Source: Streptomyces sp. TRM64462 (GTDB lineage: Bacteria; Actinomycetota; Actinomycetes; Streptomycetales; Streptomycetaceae). Taken from it: DNA of 64,000 bases. The DNA lies in NCBI RefSeq assembly GCF_013362995.1, contig NZ_JABWDV010000344.1, positions 22,908 through 86,907 on the forward strand. Reading direction: 5' to 3'. The notes under the pieces were generated by a model, which made no database searches, was not told the origin of the DNA, and worked only from the letters and a program-made list of their open reading frames with translations. Below, one piece after another: positions 20,501-29,463 of the stretch (position 1 is its first letter; each line of letters opens with the position of its first letter). The position numbers and the translations under genes were made by a program.

Positions 20501-21633
20501 CGCTCGGCCTGGTCCCGGTCCGCTTCCGCGCGCCGCTGTGCGTGGGCCAGGTGGTCGGCGGTCGCGGCAGCCCGCTCCAGTTCGTGGGCGCTGCGCATCT
20601 CGGGCCCTTCGCGCAGAGCGGCGTCCTGGGCCCGCAGCCGGGTCTCGGCCTCCGCGAGATCGGCGATCTGCGTCTCTGCGGCCGCCCGCTCGGCCTCGGC
20701 CCGCTCCTTGAGCGACTGCGCCTCGGAGAGCTCCCGCTGAAGGTGCTCGTAGCGGGAGTGTTCGGTGCGCGGGAGGCGGGCGCGGCGGCGGGCGGCGATG
20801 CGGGCGTAGCGGCGGTAGTGGTCCAGGAACGCCACCGAGGCGCGCTCGGCCTCGGCGGCGGCACGCAGTTCCTCCTTCTCCTCGTCCAGGGAGCGAAACG
20901 CCTCGGCGGCGTCGGCGATCACCGCCTGGTCCATGGGCGACAGGGCCTCGGTGAGGGCACGGGAGAGGGCGGCCTCGTTGGGGCGCTTGGAGAGCTGGGG
21001 CTGGCGGAGCTGGATGAGCAGGTCGACGAGGGCCGCGTACCGCTGCTCGCCAAGGCCGAAGAGTGCCTCGTCGACGGCTCGCCGGTACGCCTTGGCCTGG
21101 TCGTACACCATGCCGTGTCCTGCGACGGCCTCGGCGAGCCGGTCGCGGGACAGGGCGGTGCCGGTGGCGTCGAGGAGGCTGAGGTCGCGGCCGACGCGCT
21201 GGTCGGTGACCGCGTACCAGTGGCGTGCGATGCCGCGTCCGGAGACCGCCTTCAGTCCGCAGGCGAGCGTACGGAAGTGTTCCTCGCCGGTCGTCTCGTC
21301 CCGCCGGCCGAACTCGATCCAGGTGTAGCCGAGCCGTTCGGGGTGCGGGTGCTCGCCGCCGAGGAGCAGGTTCCACTCCATGCGCTTGCCCGGGTCGCCG
21401 TCGGGTTCGACGCGGCGCGGGGTGAGGTCGCCGTCGAGGAGGAAGGGCAGCGTCAGGGCGAGGACCTTGGACTTGCCGGTGCCGTTGTTGCCGCGCAGCA
21501 GCAGCCGGCCGTCGCGGAAGTGGAACTCCTCCACGTCGTAGTGGAAGAGGTCGACGAGCCCGATGCGCAGCGGCTGCCAACGGGAGCGTGCGGGGACGGC
21601 GAGGGACGCGTGGGGCACGGGGTGGGCGGTCAA
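17527..21633 (-). CDS. jetC: Wadjet type III SMC-like ATPase JetC (TIGR02680 family)
   Basis: A 1368-aa SMC/MukB-like coiled-coil ATPase. Walker A is GNNGTGKS (residues 48-55). Long Ala/Glu/Arg-rich coiled coils fill roughly 230-560 and 740-1010, with a globular hinge-like segment between. The C-terminal head carries the signature SGGERVLAVS (from 1241) and Walker B RLVTIDEAFAGVD (near 1271-1283). The start is TTG 21633, 3 bp after the jetB stop, with AAGGCGA upstream. It should form the DNA-loop-extruding core with JetA (kleisin-like) and JetB (KITE-like). A mycobacterial relative is known to restrict plasmid maintenance. A very long open frame on the opposite strand is a GC artefact. Confidence 0.9.
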   Translation of the reverse strand: MTAHPVPHASLAVPARSRWQPLRIGLVDLFHYDVEEFHFRDGRLLLRGNNGTGKSKVLALTLPFLLDGDLTPRRVEPDGDPGKRMEWNLLLGGEHPHPERLGYTWIEFGRRDETTGEEHFRTLACGLKAVSGRGIARHWYAVTDQRVGRDLSLLDATGTALSRDRLAEAVAGHGMVYDQAKAYRRAVDEALFGLGEQRYAALVDLLIQLRQPQLSKRPNEAALSRALTEALSPMDQAVIADAAEAFRSLDEEKEELRAAAEAERASVAFLDHYRRYARIAARRRARLPRTEHSRYEHLQRELSEAQSLKERAEAERAAAETQIADLAEAETRLRAQDAALREGPEMRSAHELERAAATADHLAHAQRRAEADRDQAERLHDRALKRLSTAENRLAACARRADATLVRVREAAGNARVALPEDLTEDAVGTAVERARRALAYTEQLADAADEAAGARHEASRRLDEAESDLADAADAQTRAEQSAAEAGRALLDAVREHAETCRELTHPDPVGLLDELQEWTRHLDGPYPAREHATQAHSTASAHLAGLAAELAHRTADREARARLAEQELTELQAGGRRGPRPPHTRTPGVREHGPGAPLWRLTDFRTGLADDERAGLEAALEASGLLDAWVRPDGTALTAAGHDVLLAPRSALPPGTPSLYDVLRPAVDHGDAGAAAVGEETVARLLAAIGLGEHEHERGEVGTWVAPDGRFRVGALTGRWGKASAEYVGEGARKEARRARIATLGTELAALREELSDLSGKARSVAERRRVLDAELADVPDDTPLRQAYAHAAAAADTARRAGTRRDQRAAGMAEAAGRAELATTELATAAAVLGLPADRADLAAVRSALADLALVLATLWPVLREHDEVARQVTEESDEAEQAAHRAAEHVARAEEAAREATAAEERHATLRSTVGAAVAELERRLADTAEALRACLTDQRRAREVRKDADGRANRAEGKIEQLEKDLHDAASARAEAIAALQRFSATGLIEVALPGLAVPPARGEPWAATPAIALARSIEAELSGTDDSEGAWERVQRRLSEELKTLQDALSRHGHSASARMVEDGVIVDILYQGKERAVPELAEALSVEVGELTRILSAREREILETHLITEVAGTLQELIGAAERRVRAMNDELEERPTSTGMKLRLVWRPSRKAPAGLAQARERLRQSADAWTSEDRAAVGEFLQAQIAEQHSGDAVGSWLEHLTAALDYRSWHEFGIERHQQGRWVPATGPASGGERVLAVSVPLFAAASSHYASAGNPHAPRLVTIDEAFAGVDDDSRAKCLGLLHAFDLDVVMTSEREWACYPQVPGVAIAQLSRVDGVAAVLVTRWEWDGTVRLRADDPARLPHQRAHEAAGEPQRT

Positions 21634-21636
21634 CGC

Positions 21637-22896
21637 TTACTTCGCCTTTCGCTGCCGGGTCGGCTGACGGGGTACGCGCCGAGCATGTGCGGACCTGGGT
21701 GTGCCCGCTTCGAGGACGACCGTCGCCCCGACGGCGTAGCGGGCCAGGGCGGGGCGTGCCTCCGCCTTGTCCCCGGTCCGGGTGATGAGGGAGAGGGCGG
21801 TGAGCTTGTGGAGTGCCTGCTCCACGAGTTCGCCTTCCGCGCCGGGCTCCTTGGCGGACTTGGCCCAGTAGGAGCCGTGCTCGGCGGCGAGGTCGCGGAC
21901 CTTCCGCCTGAGGTCCTCGGTGGTGACGGGCCCGGTCGCCGCCGCGAGGTGCTCGGCGAGGAGCAGGGTGACGTGGCCATGCGTGCCCTGTTCGGGCATG
22001 CGGACGTCGGTGAGGTCGTCGTCGGGGTCGACCATCGCGATGCCCTCGGCCCGAACCTCGGGGACGAGGCCGGTCAGTTCGGTGATGCGCGCGGTGATGA
22101 AGCCGCGCTGCCGGGTGAGGTAGGCGAGTTCGGCGTCGGTCAGTTCGTCGTAGTAGAGCACCGGGTCGTCGAGCAGGCGGCTCGTGAGGGATCGGCGCAT
22201 GGCGCGGAAGCGCAGGTCGTCGCTGTCGAGCGCGGTGTCGGATACGAGTTCCGCGACGCGTTCCTCGAAGGTGCCGGCCCGTACGGTGGACGGGCCGCGG
22301 CGGGGTGCGAGCAGTCCGGCCAGCACGCGCCGCTCGACGTCGTACAGGACGTCGCCCGCCCCGTTGACGTACGCCTCCTCGTCCCCCGCGACCCGGCGCA
22401 GCACGCCGAGCCGGAGCAGGAGCCGGACGACGGCGGCGAGGTCGAGCCGTTCGTCGCGCCGGTCCAGGGTGAAGGCGATGCCGGTGGCGGCGAGCTGGGG
22501 ATCGGCTGCTTCGAGGACCACCTGGTCGGCGAGGCGGCCGAGCGCGACTTGTGCCTCGCCTCGTTCGAGGACGGCGAGGGCGAGGCAGAGCAGGACGTAG
22601 CGGCGGCGCGTGAAGGGGGCGGCGGCGCGGCTCGCCTCGCGGGCGGGGTGGGTGGAGTCGGTGAGGGTGCCGGGGATCTTACGCAGCCGAGCCGCCTCGG
22701 CGTCGACGCGCAGGGCCCAGCCGGTGTTGCGCTCGAACCATTCGCGCAGCTCGGAGGCGTGGCGGCGGACGAGGCGGAACGCGTCGGCGTGCGGGCCGCG
22801 GGCGAGCAGCAGGGGCTCCTTGAGCAGGGCGCGGGCGGCCTTGCGCAGGTCGGCGGCGCGCTGTCCGTCCAGGACCTCGGCCAGAGGCGTGCTCAT
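21637..22896 (-). CDS. jetB: Wadjet type III subunit JetB (DUF2398, TIGR02678-like; KITE-type)
   Basis: A 419-aa accessory subunit. The N-terminus (LRKAARALLKEPLLLARG) and the central winged-helix-like part (RRRYVLLCLALAVLERGEAQVALGRLADQV) match the DUF2398 family, which occurs only in this four-gene neighbourhood. KITE-like subunits bridge kleisin and SMC heads in MukBEF-type complexes; that role is inferred. The start ATG 22896 overlaps the jetA stop by 4 bp (ATGA), and its stop lies 3 bp before jetC. This tight coupling supports fixed stoichiometry. Confidence 0.87.
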   Translation of the reverse strand: MSTPLAEVLDGQRAADLRKAARALLKEPLLLARGPHADAFRLVRRHASELREWFERNTGWALRVDAEAARLRKIPGTLTDSTHPAREASRAAAPFTRRRYVLLCLALAVLERGEAQVALGRLADQVVLEAADPQLAATGIAFTLDRRDERLDLAAVVRLLLRLGVLRRVAGDEEAYVNGAGDVLYDVERRVLAGLLAPRRGPSTVRAGTFEERVAELVSDTALDSDDLRFRAMRRSLTSRLLDDPVLYYDELTDAELAYLTRQRGFITARITELTGLVPEVRAEGIAMVDPDDDLTDVRMPEQGTHGHVTLLLAEHLAAATGPVTTEDLRRKVRDLAAEHGSYWAKSAKEPGAEGELVEQALHKLTALSLITRTGDKAEARPALARYAVGATVVLEAGTPRSAHARRVPRQPTRQRKAK

Positions 22897-24446
22897 CGTG
22901 CGGTGTCCCCCTCGGTCAGGTCGATGATCTCGACGGTGTGGTCGGGGCCGCGGAAGGTGCCGCCGGGGGTGGCGATCTCAGCGGTGGTGCCGTCGTCGAG
23001 GGCCGTGAGACGGATTTCCATGGAGCCGTCGTTGCTGGTCGTGGTGGTGTGGGTGGTCCCTGGCCGCCAGGTGGCGAGCGCGTCGCCGAGGAGCTGGAGG
23101 AAGAGCCGGAAGGCCACGGGGTCCAGTGCGCCCAGCTCCGACAGCCGGGTGCTGCCGCCGGTGGCGAGCCGGGCGCGGGCGGCAGCGGTCTCGGCGGCCT
23201 GCCTGGCGGCGATCTCCGCGAGGTGGCGGCGCGCCGCGGTGCGGTCTTCGACCTTGCGGGGCTTGCCACGCCGCTCGTAACTGCCGGTGCGCCGCAGCTG
23301 GGGGCTGATGCGCAGCGGCTCGGCCCCGGCCCACGGGGTGGCCGCCGGTACGGGGTGAGCCGCGCGTGCCGCGAGCGTGTCGGCGTCCACGGTGAGATGG
23401 CGGGTGGAGTGCAGGCCGAAGGCGGCGCGCCACAGCCGGTGCCGGGCGTCGTCGTCGGTGGCCTCGGCGAACCAGAGGGCGAGGGTGCGGAAGTCGGCGG
23501 AGCGGTCGGAGCGGCCTGCACGCCGCTCGTTCAGGGCCCGTACGACCGCCAGGAGCTGCGGGATGGCGCCCAGGGCGCGGCCGCGCAGGAGCCGGGCCTG
23601 CGACTCGCGGCCGTCACGGCTGAGGAACCAGGCGGAGAGCCCCGCCCAGCGCGCGGTCCACCGTTCGCACGCCTCCTGCTCGGCGTGGAGCGCTTCCTCT
23701 GGCGCGGCGTCGGCAGCCTCCCGTAGGGCCGCGGTGCGCAGCAGCCACTCGATGCGGGGCTCCAGCTCCAGGATCAGCTGGGCGATGCGGCCGCCAAGGG
23801 TGATCAGGTCCTGGATGAACCGCTCCAGGTACTGGATGAGCCGGTCCTTGTACGCGAGGAACGCCTCCTCCTCGACGCCGTGCAGGTCGATGGTGCGCTG
23901 CAGGGAGCCCATGAAGGCTCGGGCGTTGTCGGCGAGGGCCGTGAACCGGCTGGTGAGCGCGTCGAGCGCGAGGTAGGTCTTGGCCGGGTCGGGGGTCTCC
24001 TCCGCGCTGAGGACGAGCAGGGCCCGCAGCTGGGTGACGATGTCGTGCAGCGCCACGGCCTGGAGCGCTCCACGTCGTCCGAGCGCCTCGTCGAAGGCGG
24101 CCAGCCCTTCCTCGGCCGCCTCTCCGGCGCGGGTGAGCTGGTAGACGAAGCGCCTGCGGTAGAAGTCCTCGACAGCCGTCACGCGCGCGGTGTCCGGGTC
24201 GGCGCGCAGATTGCCCCACTCGACGAGACTGTCGAGTGCTTTGGCGACCGCTTCGAGTCCGGGGGGACGTTCGCCGGCGGGGAGTGCGGTGTGCACCTCT
24301 TCGGGGCGCAGGTGGACCGCGAAGCGCTCCTTCGCCACGACGAACACCCGCATCACGTTCCGGTAGAGGGCCGCGTTGGGTGCGGTGAGGTGCGCGAAGG
24401 GCGCGTATGCGCCCGGTTCCTGTGTGGGGTGGGGCGTCGGAGTCAT
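22893..24446 (-). CDS. jetA: Wadjet type III subunit JetA (DUF2397, TIGR02677-like; kleisin-type)
   Basis: First gene of the operon, 517 aa. The N-terminus (FAHLTAPNAALYRNVMRVFVVAKERF) is winged-helix-like, the middle is helical (YKDRLIQYLERFIQDLITLGGRIAQLILELE) and the C-terminus contains LSELGALDPVAFRLFLQLLGDALA. This arrangement is that of DUF2397 proteins, assigned as the kleisin-like subunit of Wadjet. The start is ATG 24446 (MTPTPHPTQEPGAYAPFAHLT). The gene faces pglW across a 274-bp intergenic region, so the two defence systems may share regulatory DNA. Confidence 0.87.
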   Translation of the reverse strand: MTPTPHPTQEPGAYAPFAHLTAPNAALYRNVMRVFVVAKERFAVHLRPEEVHTALPAGERPPGLEAVAKALDSLVEWGNLRADPDTARVTAVEDFYRRRFVYQLTRAGEAAEEGLAAFDEALGRRGALQAVALHDIVTQLRALLVLSAEETPDPAKTYLALDALTSRFTALADNARAFMGSLQRTIDLHGVEEEAFLAYKDRLIQYLERFIQDLITLGGRIAQLILELEPRIEWLLRTAALREAADAAPEEALHAEQEACERWTARWAGLSAWFLSRDGRESQARLLRGRALGAIPQLLAVVRALNERRAGRSDRSADFRTLALWFAEATDDDARHRLWRAAFGLHSTRHLTVDADTLAARAAHPVPAATPWAGAEPLRISPQLRRTGSYERRGKPRKVEDRTAARRHLAEIAARQAAETAAARARLATGGSTRLSELGALDPVAFRLFLQLLGDALATWRPGTTHTTTTSNDGSMEIRLTALDDGTTAEIATPGGTFRGPDHTVEIIDLTEGDTAR

Positions 24447-24720
24447 GACCCGCCCATTCTGTCTGATGAAACCCCGGGCCGGACGGCCTATGCCGCGATT
24501 CACGGGCCACGCTTGACAGGGCCGTCCCGGCGCCGAGCCTGCCGGGACACGGACGCGGCCGGGGGCCCGGTAAGGGGGCGCGTGCCGTTGCTCACGCGGC
24601 CCGCTCCCGCTTCGCAAGCCACCGTCCGTCCACGCGTCACCCGATACGATGCGAGGTGCGGAAGAGCACCCGCGAGCAACCACAGAACACCGAAAATCAC
24701 CACAAAGAGGGAAGTCACAC
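24447..24720. promoter_or_regulatory. Divergent control region between Wadjet (jetA) and BREX (pglW)
   Basis: A 274-bp stretch that must carry promoters for both systems. On the plus strand there is a TTGACA at 24513-24518 without a good -10 partner, and a TACGAT (24645-24650) resembling a -10 box about 70 bases before pglW, without a clear -35. The last 50 bases before pglW are AT-richer, with GAGGGAAG as the pglW ribosome-binding site. I see no clear inverted-repeat operator. Confidence 0.4.
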
Positions 24721-27700
24721 ATGCGGGACGGCCGGTGGGTCACGGTCACCGAATCCGAGTTTCCGCATGAGCAGAGCGGCCTCGACGCCATCCGCGCCCG
24801 ACTCCGGGACAACGATCCGTGGCGGGCGTGGTCGAACTTCACCTTCACCGCCGGCACCGGCCACGTCCGCGAGGTCGACCTTCTGGTGATCGCCCCCGGC
24901 GGGGTCCATCTGATCGAGCTGAAGGACTGGCACGGCACCGTCGAGTCGCGTAACGGCACGTGGCTGCAGACACTGCCCGGCCCCGGCGGCCGGCAGCGCC
25001 TCCACAGCAACGCGCTCCACCTGGCCAGCCGCAAGGCCAAGGAGCTGGCCTCGCTCCTGAAGGACCAGGGGGAGCAGGTCTGGGTGTCCGAGGCGGTCTG
25101 TTTCACCGACCGCTCCCTGCGGAACCGGCTGCCCGCCCACGACCAGCACGGTATCCACACCCTGGACGAGCTCATCCAGATGCTGGAGGAGCCCCCGCGC
25201 GAGGAGCGGCACCGCATCGACGGCCCGCGCTCCCGCCGTATCGCCGCGGCCCTGAAGAGCATCGGGATCGCTCCCAGTGACGCGGAACACAAGGTCGGCC
25301 CCTATCTGCTGGAGCGGAAGTCCTTCGACTCCGGCCCCACCTGGGCCGATTATCTGGGCCACCACCCCGAGCTGCCCGAAACCGCCCGCATCCGCGTCTA
25401 TCTGCGCGAGCGCGGCTCCCATGCCGCGCAGCGCGCCTCGGTCGAGCGCGCCGCCCGGCGCGAGGCGGCGGTCCTGCGCGCGTTCCGGCACCCGGGCGCG
25501 GTGCAGCTGAAGCAGTACGACCCGACCGGCCACTCCGCCGGCCCGGCTCTGATCTTCGACTACGACCCGCGGACCCTGCGGCTGGACGAGTATCTGATCC
25601 AGTACGGCGACCAGCTCGACGTCCTCTCCCGGATGGCGCTGGTGCGCCAGCTGGCGGAGACGATGCGCTCCGCGCACGGCCACCGGCTCTTCCACCGCAC
25701 GCTGTCGGCCCGCGCGATTCATGTCACGCCGGGCGGCCGGGACCGGAGCGAGGCCGGCTGGCTGACCCCACACCTGCAGATCTCGGACTGGCAGATCGCC
25801 GTACAGCGCGGCGCCGTCCGGGCAGGCGGGCCGGGCACGGATGCAGAGCGCCTCGCTCCCACCACCTTCTCCCAGGCAGGCGCGCACATCTCGGAGGGGG
25901 CCGACCCTTATCTCGCGCCGGAGCTGACCGCCCCGAAGGCGGACCCGGTGGCGCTCGACGTGTACGGCCTGGGTGTCCTGACGTACCTGCTGACCACCGG
26001 CAAGGCCCCGGCCGCCAGCCAGGCGGAGCTGATGGCCCGCTACGAGGCGGGGGAGGGACTGCGCCCCAGCGCGGTCGTGGACGGCCTGTCGGAGTACATC
26101 GACGAGCTGGTCCAGGCCGCCACCGCCTACCGGGTCCGCCACCGCCTGACCTCGGTGGACGAGTTCCTGGACATGCTGGAGATCGTCGAGGACACCCTGA
26201 CGGAACCTGCGTCGCAGCCCGCCGAGGCGGCGCCGCAGCAGGCTCCTGCCGCCGTGGCAGTTGCTGAGCAGCTGGAGGAGAAGGACCCCCTGGAGGCGGT
26301 CGCGGGCGATGTGCTGGCCGGGCGCTGGGAGGTCCAGCGCCGCCTCGGCACGGGCTCGACCAGCCGCGCCTTCCTGGTCCGCGACGTGTCCACCAGTCCG
26401 GACACGCCCTTCGCCAAATCCCTGGCCGTCCTCAAGGTCGCCGTCTCCGAGCGCAGCAACGATGTCCTGGTCCGCGAGGCCGCGGTGATGAGCCAGTTGC
26501 GCCCGCACTCCGGGATCATCCGGCTGGTCGAACCCGAGCCGCAGAAGATCGGCCGCCGCACCGTACTGGTCACGGAGTACGTCGGCGACGAGCGCGACCC
26601 CGGGGCCGCAGCCCCAGGAGCCACCAGGAACCGCCGCCGCGAGGAGACGGTCGCCCGGCTGCTGCGCGAGTTCGGGCGCCTGTCGGTGGATCAGCTGGAG
26701 GCGTACGGCGACTATCTCTTCGGCGCGGTGGACTTCCTGGAGGGCGAGGGCGTCTGGCACCGCGACATCAAGCCGGACAACATCGCCATCCGCGTCCGCC
26801 GCAACCGCACCCGCGAACTGGTGCTGATCGACTTCTCCCTCGCCGGCTACCCGGTGCAGGAGACCGAGGCGGGCACGGAGGGCTACCTCGACCCGTTCAT
26901 CGGCAGCCTCACGGAGCGGTCGGTGTACGACGCGCACGCGGAGCGGTACGCGGTCGCGGTCACCCTGCACGAAATGGCCTCGCGCGAGCTGCCGGTGTGG
27001 GGCGGCGGCCGGGTGACTGCCCGCCAGACGGACCCGAAGGAGGAGCCGTACCCGACGATCGCCGCCGACGCGTTCGACCCGGCGGTGCGGGACGGGCTGG
27101 TCGAGTTCTTCCGCACGGCCCTGCACCGGGACGCCTCCCAGCGCTTCCCGGAGCTGAAGCCGATGCGCGACGCCTGGAAGCGGATCTTCCTTGCGCTGGA
27201 CGAGGCCAGGCCGTCGACGAAGTCGAGGCGGTCGTCGGCGCGGGGCGCGGAGCGTGCTGTCGAGGCCCCGGCCGGCGGTCGGAAGGGCCCGGCCGCCATC
27301 GCCGACGCCGAGGAGGAGACCGCCGAGCAGGCACGCGACGAGGTCGCCGCCACGGTGGACCGGGACACCTCGCTCTCTGCCGCGGGTCTGAGCCCGGCAG
27401 CCGAGTCCTTCGTCTTCGGGCTGGGGGTCGAGACGGTCGGCCAGCTGCTCGACTACAGCCAGAAGACCCTGGTGAACGCGCCGGGCCTGGGCCCGAAGAC
27501 CCGTAACGAAGTCCTGGCCCGGATCAAGCAGTGGCGCCGGCTGCTCGCGGAGCAGCCCCCGGCCCCGCTCACCCCGGAGGGCCGCAAGGCCGCGAAGGAG
27601 GAACTGACGGCCGCCGAGGCCACGGTCGCGGTGTCACTGGCGGCGGGCGGCGCGGCTCAGGAACTGCGGGAACGGGCGCTGCGGACCGTCAGCCTGGAGA

Positions 27701-29463
27701 CGCTGGCCACCGTCTTCGTACCGGAACCGAAGAAGAACGGCTCCAACCGCGCCGAGTGCGAGATGGTACGGCTGCTGCTGCGCCTGCCGAACGAGCGCGG
27801 CGAGCTCCCCGAGATCGGTGTGTGGCCGCGGCAGAAGGACGTCGCGGAGGCTGTGGGTCTCCACCCCAGCACGATCTCGAATCTGCTCAAGGAGCAGCGG
27901 GCGCGCTGGAGGAAGCATCCCGTCGTCCAGTCCCTGCGTACGGAGATCATCGAGCTTCTGCGCTCGCTCGGCCGGGTGGCCTCGGCCGCCGAGATCGCGG
28001 ACGCGCTCGCCGTGCGCCACGGCACGGAACTGACCGAGCCGGAGCACCGGCGGGCGCTGGCGCTGGCCGCGGTGCGCGCGGTGGTCGAGGTCGGGTCACC
28101 TGATCCCGCCAACCCCGCTTTCCAGCATCTGTCCAACCGGGGCGCCTCCGACGAGGCCATGGGCGCCGGCCTGCTGGTTCTGGAGGTCGGTGAGGGCGAC
28201 GGGCCGGAGACCCCCTCGGCGCCAGGTCTTCTGGAGTACGCACGCCAGCTGGGCGCCGTCGCGGACGAGCTGGCGAAGCTGGACACCCTGCCGACCGCGG
28301 CGACCGTCCTCGGCAAGCTGAGCGCGGTCCCACAGCCGAGCGGGGCACTCGACTGGGACGAGCGCCGCATGGTCGAACTGGCGGCGGCCGCCTCGCGCAA
28401 CGCGGCGGCGACCCCGCGACTGGAGATCTACCCGCGCGACCTGCCGCTCGTACGGGCGCTGCGCCTTACCCAGGCGGGACTCATCCGTGAGACGCCCGGC
28501 CTGGCCCGGGACCTGCAGCCGGGTCTGACCCCAGCGGACATCCACGAGCGGGTACGGGCCCGCTTCCCCGAGCTGCTTGATGCGCAGGGTGGCCACTCCC
28601 TGCCGGTCGGGGGCGCACTGACCAAGGCCCTGCGGGACGCGGGCTTCGACCTGGAGCTGTCGACCCGGGCGGGCACGTCGGTGCTGCGCTATCTGCCCGC
28701 CAAGCGCAAGGACGACTCGACCTTCCGGGCCCTGACGAGCGGGCGGCAGACGAAGGCGTCGCTGTCCGCGCACCGGTACGCGGACGATCAGCAGGTGGCC
28801 TATGCGGCGGCGGCGGAGGAGCGGCTGCTGTCGTCCGCGCCCCGGGACGGTTTCCGCGTGCTGACCGTACGGACCGCGCTGGCACCGAAGGCCTCGCGGG
28901 CGCTCGTGGGTGAGCGCTTCCGCGCCGAGGCGGTGTCGGTGACGGGGCTGTTCCTGGCGGCACTGCACGAGCTGGTGGACCAGCGGCCGAGGCCGACATG
29001 GGAGACGGTCCTCAAGGCGGATGTGGCGGAGCCCGGTTCGAAGGGCGCGCTGAAGTTCGCGGAGTACACGCGGACGGCGTGGGGCGCGGTGGAGCCGAGG
29101 CTGGCGCGGTTGCTGGCGCAGGGCGAGGGGGGCGCCGGTGCCACCGCCCGCGTACCGCTGCTGCTGACGGACGCCGGTGTGCTGGCCCGCTATGACGCGA
29201 TGGGCGTGCTGGAGCGGCTGGCGGAGCGAGCCCGGGGCGGGGGTCGTGGCCTGTGGCTGCTGTGCCCGCAGAGCGACCCGACGCGTCCGCCGAGGCTGGG
29301 GACGGTGTCCGTGCCGTACCAGGCGGGGCTGGGCGAGTGGATCCCGCTGCCGGACGCGTGGGTGGGCGATCGCCTGCCGGGCGCGAGGCAGGGCGGAACG
29401 GATGGCGCGGCCACGGACGCGGACTACGTGGGAACGACGGATACGGGAGACGAGGCGAAGTGA
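24721..29463 (+). CDS. pglW: BREX type 2 (Pgl) protein PglW: NERD nuclease-related domain plus Ser/Thr kinase
   Basis: A 1580-aa protein of the phage growth limitation/BREX-2 system. The N-terminus (about 10-120) is a NERD domain with the E-x-K motif in GGVHLIELKDWHG. A first kinase-like domain (about 200-490) has HRT instead of HRD (LFHRTLSARAIHV) and is probably inactive. A second kinase domain (about 525-810) is intact: glycine loop LGTGSTSRAFLV, VLKVAV lysine, WHRDIKPDNIAI and VLIDFSLAG. Near 895-950 is a helix-hairpin-helix-like unit (VETVGQLLDYSQKTLVNAPGLGPKTRN). An HTH-like part follows (VAEAVGLHPSTISNLLK). I choose ATG 24721 for its GAGGGAAG site. Its stop overlaps the pglX start. Confidence 0.95.
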   Translation: MRDGRWVTVTESEFPHEQSGLDAIRARLRDNDPWRAWSNFTFTAGTGHVREVDLLVIAPGGVHLIELKDWHGTVESRNGTWLQTLPGPGGRQRLHSNALHLASRKAKELASLLKDQGEQVWVSEAVCFTDRSLRNRLPAHDQHGIHTLDELIQMLEEPPREERHRIDGPRSRRIAAALKSIGIAPSDAEHKVGPYLLERKSFDSGPTWADYLGHHPELPETARIRVYLRERGSHAAQRASVERAARREAAVLRAFRHPGAVQLKQYDPTGHSAGPALIFDYDPRTLRLDEYLIQYGDQLDVLSRMALVRQLAETMRSAHGHRLFHRTLSARAIHVTPGGRDRSEAGWLTPHLQISDWQIAVQRGAVRAGGPGTDAERLAPTTFSQAGAHISEGADPYLAPELTAPKADPVALDVYGLGVLTYLLTTGKAPAASQAELMARYEAGEGLRPSAVVDGLSEYIDELVQAATAYRVRHRLTSVDEFLDMLEIVEDTLTEPASQPAEAAPQQAPAAVAVAEQLEEKDPLEAVAGDVLAGRWEVQRRLGTGSTSRAFLVRDVSTSPDTPFAKSLAVLKVAVSERSNDVLVREAAVMSQLRPHSGIIRLVEPEPQKIGRRTVLVTEYVGDERDPGAAAPGATRNRRREETVARLLREFGRLSVDQLEAYGDYLFGAVDFLEGEGVWHRDIKPDNIAIRVRRNRTRELVLIDFSLAGYPVQETEAGTEGYLDPFIGSLTERSVYDAHAERYAVAVTLHEMASRELPVWGGGRVTARQTDPKEEPYPTIAADAFDPAVRDGLVEFFRTALHRDASQRFPELKPMRDAWKRIFLALDEARPSTKSRRSSARGAERAVEAPAGGRKGPAAIADAEEETAEQARDEVAATVDRDTSLSAAGLSPAAESFVFGLGVETVGQLLDYSQKTLVNAPGLGPKTRNEVLARIKQWRRLLAEQPPAPLTPEGRKAAKEELTAAEATVAVSLAAGGAAQELRERALRTVSLETLATVFVPEPKKNGSNRAECEMVRLLLRLPNERGELPEIGVWPRQKDVAEAVGLHPSTISNLLKEQRARWRKHPVVQSLRTEIIELLRSLGRVASAAEIADALAVRHGTELTEPEHRRALALAAVRAVVEVGSPDPANPAFQHLSNRGASDEAMGAGLLVLEVGEGDGPETPSAPGLLEYARQLGAVADELAKLDTLPTAATVLGKLSAVPQPSGALDWDERRMVELAAAASRNAAATPRLEIYPRDLPLVRALRLTQAGLIRETPGLARDLQPGLTPADIHERVRARFPELLDAQGGHSLPVGGALTKALRDAGFDLELSTRAGTSVLRYLPAKRKDDSTFRALTSGRQTKASLSAHRYADDQQVAYAAAAEERLLSSAPRDGFRVLTVRTALAPKASRALVGERFRAEAVSVTGLFLAALHELVDQRPRPTWETVLKADVAEPGSKGALKFAEYTRTAWGAVEPRLARLLAQGEGGAGATARVPLLLTDAGVLARYDAMGVLERLAERARGGGRGLWLLCPQSDPTRPPRLGTVSVPYQAGLGEWIPLPDAWVGDRLPGARQGGTDGAATDADYVGTTDTGDEAK

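Noticed and set aside
17557..23280. A 1907-codon open frame on the plus strand opposite the Wadjet genes
   Set aside because: It is antisense to jetC/jetB/jetA, which have clear motifs. Its composition (Gly/Val/Arg/Ala, no recognisable domain) is the usual mirror of high-GC coding DNA.
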